A DNA stretch of 5,992 nucleotides from Nitrospirota bacterium (GTDB lineage: Bacteria; Nitrospirota; Nitrospiria; Nitrospirales; NS-4), in NCBI GenBank assembly GCA_005877525.1, contig VBON01000062.1, forward strand, positions 1-5,992, read 5' to 3'. A model generated the notes under the pieces. That model was given only the letters and a program-made list of their open reading frames with translations, made no database searches and was not told the origin of the DNA. Shown here piece by piece: positions 1-4,843 of the stretch. The position numbers and the translations under genes are program-made. How positions within the stretch are numbered: position 1 is the stretch's first letter; every line of letters starts with the position of its first letter.

Positions 1-1
1 T

Positions 2-535
2 GCGGCGGCGAAGACCAAGGTCCAGGCTCCTCGTGTGGCGGTCTCCTTTAAAGAGCCCATGAGGTCCTATCGTCACCATGTTGATGCCATTCGGCTAATG
101 AACGAGTTCCACAGTTATGACTTTGAAATCGGTCCCTCCCTCTGCAATGCGCTTCTGCGTAGCGTGAACGCCGCTTACTCATCCGTTGCAGAAATCTCCC
201 AAACTGCTTCCCCTGGTAAGCATGTGCTTGTGATCGTGTTCTCCTTGCAAAAAAGCCAGATCGATGTCTCATTTGAGGAGAAACTGACGCCCTCTGCTCG
301 CGCCTACAGCCTCTTTACCGTTTCTGTCGACGTGGTCAACGGCAAGACAATGGTTCCCCTCCACAGCTCCACGCTGAACGGACGAGCATTTCTTATCCGC
401 GCCTTGGGGAAGGTATCCTCCGGGGAGGCCGAAAAGGTGTTCGCCGCTGCCATCGAGGCAAGCATCCAGCAGCTTGCCGACAATGCGACCGCCCTGTTGG
501 CCCAATGGGCAGAGGAGCCACTACTCAAGCGGTAA
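2..535 (+). CDS. Unrecognised protein, 3' portion (5' end outside window)
   Basis: The frame is open from the first complete codon at base 2 to the TAA at 533-535, giving at least 177 residues. An internal GTG at 35 has no ribosome binding site at a useful distance, and the residues before it (AAAKTKVQAPR) read as normal protein, so the gene most likely starts left of the window. I do not recognise the family. The visible part alternates hydrophobic strands (VLVIVFSL, LFTVSVDVV) with a long C-terminal helix rich in Ala and Gln (AAAIEASIQQLADNATALLAQW). That shape is common in small periplasmic or lipoprotein-type beta-sheet proteins, but the N-terminus that would show an export signal is missing. 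It converges on the minus-strand pair that ends 15 bp away. No terminator is obvious in that gap. I am fairly sure it is coding and have no functional call. Confidence 0.7.
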   Translation, partial: AAAKTKVQAPRVAVSFKEPMRSYRHHVDAIRLMNEFHSYDFEIGPSLCNALLRSVNAAYSSVAEISQTASPGKHVLVIVFSLQKSQIDVSFEEKLTPSARAYSLFTVSVDVVNGKTMVPLHSSTLNGRAFLIRALGKVSSGEAEKVFAAAIEASIQQLADNATALLAQWAEEPLLKR

Positions 536-550
536 AGCCTACCGAATCCA

Positions 551-781
551 TCAATCCGAAGCACCTTCGCGCTGAGGGGCCTGAGTTTTCTCCAGGAGCT
601 GGTAGTAGCGCCACAGATAACCGTGATAATCATCGAGGGTAGCGAGCAGGTAATGCAGCTCCACCGCATCGTTGCTTTCAATCGCACGGACTAGACGCGT
701 AGACAGAAAGTCGGCCAGTGCGCGCGTCTTTTCGACGGCCGTGAATTGCTTCAAAGGCCCTCCGATTTTGTACTCGATCAT
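551..781 (-). CDS. Small hypothetical protein, 76 aa
   Basis: This is a 76-residue frame with a good ribosome binding site: AAAGGAG ends five bases before the ATG at 781. It begins 30 bp after the stop of the membrane-protein gene upstream on the same strand, so the two are probably co-transcribed. The sequence is almost entirely helical in character. A short basic N-terminus leads into an amphipathic helix (residues about 15-40, EKTRALADFLSTRLVRAIES) and a second segment rich in Leu and Tyr (LHYLLATLDDYHGYLWRYYQLLEK). It has no signal peptide, membrane segment or cysteine, so it is probably cytosolic. The family is not recognised. A role linked to the neighbouring membrane protein is a guess from gene order only. 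Confidence 0.65.
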   Translation of the reverse strand: MIEYKIGGPLKQFTAVEKTRALADFLSTRLVRAIESNDAVELHYLLATLDDYHGYLWRYYQLLEKTQAPQREGASD

Positions 782-811
782 GCGGTCTCCTTTTGCCAGC
801 CCGTCATTGGA

Positions 812-1099
812 TTACTTTCGTCGTTGGAGAACCAGGATGAATACCATCAAGGTGGGGAGTGGCGCGAAAACAAACGGCAGAAGCCAAACCCAAAGGTTCA
901 CCCCCCGCAGCCGGGCCTGATCAAACATCCAGACAAAGACCCACACGGCGAGGAGTACATAATTCACCAGAAGGTATTGGATCATGTGGGCCGGGATAGT
1001 GCTCGTGCCTTGAGACGCCGTCTGAAGGATTAAAAAGACTTCAAAGAGGATGAACAGAACCAGGCCTGCAATCGCGAACCGTTTGCTCCAGACAAACAT
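812..1099 (-). CDS. Small integral membrane protein, 95 aa, three predicted helices
   Basis: The start is set by a strong Shine-Dalgarno (GGGAGGAG) seven bases or so before the ATG at 1099. Three hydrophobic segments are clear: about residues 7-27 (FAIAGLVLFILFEVFLILQT), 39-58 (MIQYLLVNYVLLAVWVFVWM) and 68-91 (VNLWVWLLPFVFAPLPTLMV onward), ending in a basic tail LQRRK. The last part, a short polar loop (FDQARLRG) followed by a Trp-, Pro- and Leu-rich helix, resembles the small phospholipase-D N-terminal (PLDc_N) type of membrane module. The match is too general to name it. It is the first gene of a probable two-gene unit with the 76-aa gene 30 bp downstream. It likely sits in the inner membrane; function unknown. 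Confidence 0.7.
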   Translation of the reverse strand: MFVWSKRFAIAGLVLFILFEVFLILQTASQGTSTIPAHMIQYLLVNYVLLAVWVFVWMFDQARLRGVNLWVWLLPFVFAPLPTLMVFILVLQRRK

Positions 1100-1144
1100 G
1101 ATGCTCTCCTCCCAGCCGGTGTCCGGTTGCTTCAGTTGGAAGCT

Positions 1145-1173
1145 ATGCTAGAATACCGTCGCTCTTTCGTAAA
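1145..1173 (-). promoter_or_regulatory. Candidate sigma70-type promoter for the 1099-551 gene pair
   Basis: Read on the minus strand, TTTACG (1173-1168) and TAGCAT (1150-1145) are separated by 17 bases. Each matches four of six consensus positions. Transcription would start near 1138, giving a leader of about 40 bases that contains the ribosome binding site. A short hairpin (TTTCG/CGAAA, 1165-1179) overlaps the -35 element. This is a pattern match only. Confidence 0.35.
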
Positions 1174-1274
1174 GCGAAAAGGCGCCGTGTTGGCGCGGCC
1201 CGCGAGGGAGGGTGCGGAAGTAGCGGGTGCAATCGGGAAAAGCGCCCGTCCACGGGACAAAAGCCTGTCGGGGT

Positions 1275-1318
1275 ACCCGTTGCTCCCGGGGCACCCGTTG
1301 CTCTTAGTTGCAACGGGT
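1275..1318. repeat. ACCCGTTGC repeat cluster with hairpin
   Basis: ACCCGTTGCT occurs twice as a direct repeat (1275-1284 and 1293-1302). The second copy faces an inverted copy, GCAACGGGT (1310-1318), across the 8-base spacer TCTTAGTT, which makes a perfect 9-bp stem. The same word recurs at 5981-5989 at the far end of the window. No T-run follows the hairpin on either strand, so it does not look like an intrinsic terminator. Confidence 0.65.
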
Positions 1319-1376
1319 CGTAACAATGGGTCAATGGCTCGGGGTGGGTGGGTGAGATGGCGGAGCTGGGGGAAAA

Positions 1377-1396
1377 GGGTCGGTCTCGGCCGACCC
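1377..1396. repeat. 7-bp inverted repeat (GGGTCGG / CCGACCC)
   Basis: GGGTCGG (1377-1383) and CCGACCC (1390-1396) flank a six-base loop, TCTCGG. The stem is strong and GC-rich with no following T-run. It may be a leader hairpin or protein site upstream of the 1488 gene. Nothing in the sequence decides between these. Confidence 0.45.
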
Positions 1397-1403
1397 AGGG
1401 CGG

Positions 1404-1442
1404 GAGGGTGAAATGTTGGGCGGGTGAAATAGCGGGTGAAAT
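1404..1442 (+). repeat. Short direct repeats of GCGGGTGAAAT
   Basis: Perfect copies lie at 1420-1430 and 1432-1442. One-mismatch copies lie at 1404-1414 (GAGGGTGAAAT) and, further away, at 1223-1233 (GCGGGTGCAAT). The word TAGCGGGTG is shared exactly by 1221-1229 and 1430-1438. The spacing is irregular (16 and 12 bases between the adjacent starts), so this is a decayed or loosely arranged repeat and not a CRISPR or a clean tandem array. Confidence 0.55.
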
Positions 1443-1476
1443 GGCTGTGACATGCAGTGTACGCGGATTGCAAATC

Positions 1477-1481
1477 AGGAG
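1477..1481 (+). promoter_or_regulatory. Ribosome binding site fixing the start at 1488
   Basis: AGGAG is followed by six bases and then ATG. The in-frame ATG 36 bases upstream, at 1452, has no comparable site and would put 12 extra residues before the basic start of the signal peptide, so it is rejected. Confidence 0.7.
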
Positions 1482-1487
1482 CAGTTC

Positions 1488-2441
1488 ATGCGAAGGAAAT
1501 GGTTGTTGGCCGTTCTTCTGAACGTCCTCATCGTGTCTTCAGCCGACCGCGAGTCGGCCGGCATTCAAATTACGGCTCCCGAAAAGGCTGCGGTCGTGAG
1601 GCCGGGGACCTTGATGAAGTTGAAAATCGGCATTCCCTCGGGGCTGCCTGTCGCGATGGTTACGTACACGCTCCTGGAGGGAGACCTAGCTCTTGAGGAA
1701 AAAGTGGAACGGCCGCTGTCAACCGCGTCGGACATGGCCCCTTTTGAAGCGGAGATGCTGCTACCGCAGGAGGCCGTTGGATCCTATCGACTTCTTGCAG
1801 TCGCTCAGGTCAAGGAACGGCGTGGATTTTACATTCTGTTTGATGAAACTTTCTTTCAGGTGAGCCCCGAGGCGCCCCTTTTGGCGCTCCGAGCGGAATC
1901 GCCGGTCCGATTCATCAATACCATCGGCGAAGTCCAGATCCTTAGCGTCCGGGGGGTCTATGGCGATCGCATTGTCCGGGATCTTACGTCGGGCAGCGCG
2001 GGCACGGTGTATCGCTCGAGCAATGAGGCAGTCGTGAGAGTGAATGGCGATGGGCGCGCACAAGCGGTTGGCATGGGAACCGCCGAGATTACTGCTCAAA
2101 ACCAAGGTAAGGAAGACAAGATCCGGGCCGTGGTGGAGGTGAGAGATACTGAGAACCGGCCGCCGGTGGCCGATGCCGGCCCCGACCAAACCGTAAGGCA
2201 AGGAACACGTGTGCGTCTGGATGCGATCGCAAGCGCGGACCCTGAGGGTGAGAATCCCTCTTACTATTGGTCCCAGGTCAGAGGCATTCCCGTGGACCTT
2301 CTCGAGCCGTTAAGTCTGCGTCCCTACTTTACCGCGCCGGTGGTTCTACGCCCGCACGTCCTGCGTTTTCGGTTGATCGTGAGAGATAAGGAAGAGGCCG
2401 AGAGCTTTCCCGCCTACGTGAATGTAACCGTCGTCCCGTAG
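1488..2441 (+). CDS. Secreted Ig-like/BIG2-like and PKD-like domain protein, 317 aa
   Basis: AGGAG (1477-1481) sits six bases before the ATG at 1488. The frame could also open at 1452, but this start gives a clean signal peptide: MRRK, a hydrophobic core (WLLAVLLNVLIVSS), then a probable cut near residue 25. Residues about 26-125 look like an Ig-type beta-sandwich (ITAPEKAAVVRPG through GSYRLLAVAQV). Residues about 130-219 resemble a BIG2 domain: a VRF-type strand, a YRSSNEAVVRVNGDGRAQAVG segment typical of that fold, then GTAEITAQ. Residues 223-317 are PKD/K319L-like, opening with NRPPVADAGPDQTVRQG, then ADPEG, YYWSQVRG and a closing LRFRLIVRDKEEAES. Such domains usually work as spacers or adhesive modules on the cell surface or in the periplasm. 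There is no catalytic motif, sorting signal or transmembrane anchor at the C-terminus. It converges on the PHM-like gene 32 bp downstream. Confidence 0.85.
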   Translation: MRRKWLLAVLLNVLIVSSADRESAGIQITAPEKAAVVRPGTLMKLKIGIPSGLPVAMVTYTLLEGDLALEEKVERPLSTASDMAPFEAEMLLPQEAVGSYRLLAVAQVKERRGFYILFDETFFQVSPEAPLLALRAESPVRFINTIGEVQILSVRGVYGDRIVRDLTSGSAGTVYRSSNEAVVRVNGDGRAQAVGMGTAEITAQNQGKEDKIRAVVEVRDTENRPPVADAGPDQTVRQGTRVRLDAIASADPEGENPSYYWSQVRGIPVDLLEPLSLRPYFTAPVVLRPHVLRFRLIVRDKEEAESFPAYVNVTVVP

Positions 2442-2473
2442 CGACCGCGGCTTTAGCTATTGCACCCGCGCCT

Positions 2474-3457
2474 TTACCCCTGCTCGCAAGGGCCAGGCAT
2501 CACGTAAAGAAGATAATTCCCCATGCCATGGAGATCGACGTTCTCCTGTCGGTTCAAGTGGTAGACCATGGTCATTTGGTATTCATCTTTGGTATTGACC
2601 GGAAATCCTTTCGTACTGCTGTAGATCTGGTGCGAAAGAAAGCCGCGCAAGTTGCCGGTGGATTCCACGTCCGGCACGCTGCGTAAGAGCGTCTCATTCG
2701 TTGTCATGTTGTCGAGTGCAATGAGCAGCAGCCCGTCGTGGCCGTGCGGATACGCATACTTCACGCATCCGTCCATAGTGAATTTTAGAGGCTTGGAATC
2801 CACCTGCACGAGGCCTACCTTCAGCGCACGGCCTTCGTCGGACTCATTTGAAGGTCGCTGGCCGAACTGGCTGTAACAGACGACATTGACGCCAACGGTA
2901 TACGCTTTCACCGGCTTCATAGCGGCCCCCTCAGGAGCCAACTCCATCGTGAATGTCGCCATGACATCTTTCGTTACCGGCACCTTGTGGTAAAACGCTA
3001 CGACAGCGATCAACTTGCTGTCTTTTTTTATCGGCACACCGTAACCTGCTGGGAATTTCGCGTCGGTAACCTCAATGCCTGCTCCCGCAAAATAGGACGG
3101 CTCCCCAGGGCACGAGAGACTCTTCTCTTCCAGGTTCTGCAGCAGGATATGGTGCAGGTATTGCCCTGGGAGCTCCTGGCCGTCCTTTGTAAAAATCCTG
3201 GATTTAAAGCCGGTCACAACTAAATCCCTGGGGGCCTTGAAGAAATGCACAGGCAAGCTGGATGCGAGCTCGCCGCTATGACCCGCCGGCAGATCGATCG
3301 GTCCGAAGGTCAAGATGAGGTTATTGCCTTCAAGTGTCACCTTGGTTGTGCCCTTGCTAGGAAAGTCCGTTGTGTGGCCAGTGTGGCCGTTACTATCGGC
3401 CAGGGCGGGCGAAGCAACAAACAGAAATGCGCACAGCCAGACCGCGATACGACGCAT
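2474..3457 (-). CDS. Secreted PHM-like copper type II monooxygenase family protein, 327 aa
   Basis: The start at 3457 is set by GGAGG six bases upstream and gives a textbook signal peptide (MRRIAVWLCAFLFVASPALA, cut before DSNGH). Peptidylglycine alpha-hydroxylating monooxygenase (PHM) and dopamine beta-monooxygenase bind two coppers with HH and H in domain one, and HxH and M in domain two. The same order appears here: HH at 102-103 (GQYLHHILLQN), H157 (VVAFYHKVP, like PHM LQVHYG), HGH at 238-240 (YPHGHDG) and M312 (HGMGNYLLYVM, like PHM EMCNLYIMYYM). The HxH to Met spacing (72) is close to that in PHM (70, from memory). The plant SURNod19 family, which also has a YLHH motif, may be a closer relative. 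Cysteines at 116, 194, 231 and 324 could form disulfides outside the cytoplasm. The substrate is unknown. An ascorbate- or other reductant-dependent hydroxylase, or a non-catalytic copper binder, are both possible. The gene appears monocistronic and convergent with the PKD protein gene. Confidence 0.75.
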   Translation of the reverse strand: MRRIAVWLCAFLFVASPALADSNGHTGHTTDFPSKGTTKVTLEGNNLILTFGPIDLPAGHSGELASSLPVHFFKAPRDLVVTGFKSRIFTKDGQELPGQYLHHILLQNLEEKSLSCPGEPSYFAGAGIEVTDAKFPAGYGVPIKKDSKLIAVVAFYHKVPVTKDVMATFTMELAPEGAAMKPVKAYTVGVNVVCYSQFGQRPSNESDEGRALKVGLVQVDSKPLKFTMDGCVKYAYPHGHDGLLLIALDNMTTNETLLRSVPDVESTGNLRGFLSHQIYSSTKGFPVNTKDEYQMTMVYHLNRQENVDLHGMGNYLLYVMPGPCEQG

Positions 3458-3463
3458 TGGAAA

Positions 3464-3468
3464 CCTCC
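3464..3468 (-). promoter_or_regulatory. Ribosome binding site fixing the start at 3457
   Basis: On the minus strand GGAGG is followed by TTTCCA and then ATG. The longer in-frame start at 3487 lacks a good site and would place ten residues (MSHLAEWRFP) before the signal peptide, so the shorter form is preferred. Confidence 0.7.
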
Positions 3469-3501
3469 ATTCAGCCAGATGTGACATTGACCCTACTTTC
3501 T

Positions 3502-3530
3502 AAGATACGCCTTTAGAATCCATGGAGCAA
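3502..3530 (-). promoter_or_regulatory. Weak candidate promoter for the PHM-like gene
   Basis: On the minus strand TTGCTC (3530-3525) and TATCTT (3507-3502) are 17 bases apart. The -10 matches four of six consensus positions and the -35 only three. A start near 3495 would leave a leader of about 38 bases, consistent with translation beginning at 3457. This is a pattern match only. Confidence 0.25.
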
Positions 3531-3557
3531 CTTTTGGGGGGATAGTCTTCCTTGGTA

Positions 3558-3749
3558 TCAGAGACCAGTGATAGAGCGGACCTGCAGTATGAAAAGTTCA
3601 TCGCCGTTGATTGCCCATTCCATATCAATGGCTCGCTCATACTTCCGCTCGACGTCCAAAAGCAATGTCACGAGGGCCTGCAGTGGATCCTCGGCAAGAC
3701 TGTCTGAATTCGATGTGTGGGCGAGAACACTCTTCGTCGCCTTATCAGA
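3558..3749 (-). pseudogene. 3' remnant of a PEP synthase/PPDK-type ATP-binding domain
   Basis: The minus strand reads 63 codons to a TGA at 3560-3558. The C-terminal half, KYERAIDMEWAINGDELFIL followed by QVRSIT, is the signature end of the pyruvate phosphate dikinase N-terminal ATP-grasp domain (PPDK_N). Family members typically read DIEWAxDG...LxILQARPIT, with the E and Q/R residues close to the nucleotide. The preceding SLAEDPLQALVTLLLDVERK matches the helix usually found before that motif. There is no ATG start, and the frame runs straight into the palindrome at 3750-3786 and then the 3' end of htpX, so several hundred residues of the usual domain are missing. The stop directly after the ITGL end may be native, since some PPDK_N proteins lack the later swivelling and PEP domains. 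A single break at the palindrome is the simplest account. The fragment is presumably silent. Confidence 0.72.
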
Positions 3750-3786
3750 TAAAAAAAGGGGGACAGATTTAAAATCTGTCCCCCTT
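3750..3786 (-). terminator. Intrinsic terminator of htpX, formed by a 15-bp-arm palindrome
   Basis: AAGGGGGACAGATTT (3756-3770) and AAATCTGTCCCCCTT (3772-3786) are perfect reverse complements around a single A. On the minus strand the stem begins eight bases after the htpX stop and is followed by seven Ts (the A-run 3751-3757 on the plus strand), the classic Rho-independent layout. In practice the loop would be the central A/T bases. Because the arms are so long and exact, the element may also be a dispersed mobile palindrome that has been co-opted as a terminator. Confidence 0.8.
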
Positions 3787-3793
3787 GAGAAGC

Positions 3794-4687
3794 TTATGCG
3801 AAACGCTGCAGCGCCGCGATTCGTTCTTCAATCGGCGGATGCGTGGCAAATAAGCGCATCCAACCGCCCGTGTCGCCGGAAATCTTCATGGTCGCGAGCG
3901 GGTCGGAAAAGGCGTTTTGCGCCTGCGCCTCCTCCGCGAAGCGATTGATGCTTTGCAGCGCTGAGATCATTTGAGACGGCCCATAGGCCTTCGCTGAGAA
4001 CCGGTCCGCTTCGAACTCGCGCCGCCTGGAATACCAGTTGATAACGAGCATCGCGAGGATGCTCAGGGCAATCTGCAGCACAATGGAGATAATAAACCCG
4101 AGTCCGGCCTGGTCCCGTTCCTCAAATAGCCGTCGCACCCACATCGCAATAAAATACACGAACGTATTCATCAGGCCCATAAGGATCGTAATGGTGAACA
4201 TGTCGCCGTTCCAGACATGCCCCATTTCATGGGCGAGGACCGAGCGCACTTCCGCTTCATTCATGTTCTCAAGCAGGCCTGTCGAAACAGCGACCATTGC
4301 GTTATTCTTGGTGGGCCCGGTCGCAAAAGCATTGGGATCCGGAGCCTGATAGATCCATACCTCCGGCATGCTGACGCGCAACCGGTCGGCCAGCTCCCGG
4401 ACTGTACGAAAAACGATTTCTTCCTGCCGCGTGTGCGGCTCCGTCACCTGATAGCAGTCCAGCATGGCCCGGGCCATCTGCTTCGAGAAGAGCAGCGAGA
4501 TAAACGCCCCCCCGAAACCGAGGACCAAGGCATACACCATCATCGAGCCATTGATCGAGTCGCGCAGATCAATGCCAAATGCCGGCAACACCACGCTCGC
4601 CAGCAGTTGAAAGACGATGTACAAAGTGATGGATATCAGCAGGTTGGAGAGAATCAACAAGCCGATTCCCTTGAACTTCTTAAGCAT
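3794..4687 (-). CDS. htpX: HtpX-type zinc membrane metalloprotease, 297 aa
   Basis: HtpX (peptidase family M48B) is an inner-membrane protease that degrades misfolded membrane proteins, overlapping with FtsH. The sequence carries HEMGH at 153-157 (two zinc histidines and the catalytic Glu154) and SRRREFEAD at 220-228, where Glu224 is the expected third zinc ligand. The family-typical C-terminal ATHPPIEERIAAL is at 281-293. Hydrophobic segments at about 8-36 and 46-68 precede the catalytic domain, and two more (about 163-183 and 194-217) follow the zinc motif, as in the family. The length is close to the E. coli protein (293). The start at 4687 (MLKKFKGIG) has AGGAAG seven bases upstream. An in-frame ATG 42 bases further out adds a charged, non-conserved stretch and is not preferred. 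All key residues are intact. It is divergent from the synthase gene and followed directly by its own terminator. Confidence 0.93.
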   Translation of the reverse strand: MLKKFKGIGLLILSNLLISITLYIVFQLLASVVLPAFGIDLRDSINGSMMVYALVLGFGGAFISLLFSKQMARAMLDCYQVTEPHTRQEEIVFRTVRELADRLRVSMPEVWIYQAPDPNAFATGPTKNNAMVAVSTGLLENMNEAEVRSVLAHEMGHVWNGDMFTITILMGLMNTFVYFIAMWVRRLFEERDQAGLGFIISIVLQIALSILAMLVINWYSRRREFEADRFSAKAYGPSQMISALQSINRFAEEAQAQNAFSDPLATMKISGDTGGWMRLFATHPPIEERIAALQRFA

Positions 4688-4708
4688 CTGGCTTCTTCCT
4701 TCCTTGGG

Positions 4709-4751
4709 GTGACGGGAATACGGGGCCACGCCGACACACCTTTCCCGTCAC
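4709..4751 (-). promoter_or_regulatory. Inverted repeat in the htpX leader
   Basis: GTGACGGGAA (4709-4718) and TTCCCGTCAC (4742-4751) are perfect 10-bp arms 23 bases apart. If the htpX promoter is placed correctly, the repeat occupies the start of the leader RNA and ends just before the ribosome binding site. It could form a stable stem-loop or be a two-site operator. It does not match the CIRCE heat-shock element. Confidence 0.5.
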
Positions 4752-4760
4752 GGGTATCTT

Positions 4761-4789
4761 ATTGTTAGCATCGAATCCGTCAGAGTCAA
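4761..4789 (-). promoter_or_regulatory. Candidate sigma70-type promoter for htpX
   Basis: On the minus strand TTGACT (4789-4784) and AACAAT (4766-4761) are 17 bases apart. The -35 matches five of six consensus positions and the -10 four. The transcript would start near 4754, right at the outer edge of the inverted repeat. Confidence 0.5.
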
Positions 4790-4807
4790 GGGCTCTTTCG
4801 GAACGTC

Positions 4808-4836
4808 TTGACCCCTCTAGAGGAAGAGTGTAACAA
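4808..4836 (+). promoter_or_regulatory. Candidate promoter for the squalene/phytoene synthase gene, with internal palindrome
   Basis: TTGACC (4808-4813) and TAACAA (4831-4836) are 17 bases apart. The -35 matches five of six positions and the -10 is weak (three). Transcription would begin at about 4843-4844, which is the ATG itself. The spacer contains the perfect 10-bp palindrome CCTCTAGAGG (4814-4823), a possible repressor or activator site. Confidence 0.4.
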
Positions 4837-4843
4837 ATTTCAG

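Larger units (their letters stand above)
1100..1487. other. Gene-free, repeat-rich and G-rich intergenic block
   Basis: This is 388 bp between the divergent starts at 1099 (-) and 1488 (+). I see no convincing gene. The frames open across it have low-complexity, Pro/Arg- or Gly/Arg-rich translations and poor start sites. Left to right it holds the candidate minus-strand promoter, a small GCGCC/GGCGC hairpin (1182-1196), a repeat and hairpin cluster built on ACCCGTTGC (1275-1318), and then a stretch (about 1328-1442) with many GGG runs on the plus strand. That stretch also has a GGGTCGG/CCGACCC hairpin (1377-1396) and repeats of GCGGGTGAAAT. The leader of the 1488 gene may cover the right-hand part. 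Confidence 0.6.

Noticed and set aside
304..687. 127-codon minus-strand frame overlapping the first gene
   Set aside because: It is antisense to most of the 2-535 gene and overlaps the better supported 551-781 gene in another frame. No ribosome binding site.
1127..1411. 94-codon open frame on the plus strand in the same block
   Set aside because: Gly/Arg-rich composition simply reflects the G-rich DNA. There is no recognisable domain or start signal.
1132..1473. 113-codon open frame on the minus strand across the intergenic block
   Set aside because: The translation is low-complexity (repeated HFTRYFTR, Pro/Arg-rich) and follows the DNA repeats. It has no good ribosome binding site and overlaps the promoter region of the 1099 gene.
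2442..2473. Possible bidirectional terminator between the convergent genes
   Set aside because: Only a weak GCGG/CCGC pairing with a long loop is visible and no T-run follows on either strand.
3568..3948. 126-codon plus-strand frame across the PPDK-type remnant and the end of htpX
   Set aside because: It reads through the palindrome and antisense to two recognisable minus-strand sequences. The translation has no family character.
4217..4768. 183-codon open frame on the plus strand opposite htpX
   Set aside because: It is antisense to a gene with intact catalytic motifs, and its translation is rich in His, Arg and Gln, as expected from a shadow frame.
4808..4843. TTG start 12 codons upstream for the synthase
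   Set aside because: There is no Shine-Dalgarno before it, the extra residues are charged and unlike the family N-terminus, and the TTG falls inside the best -35 box.
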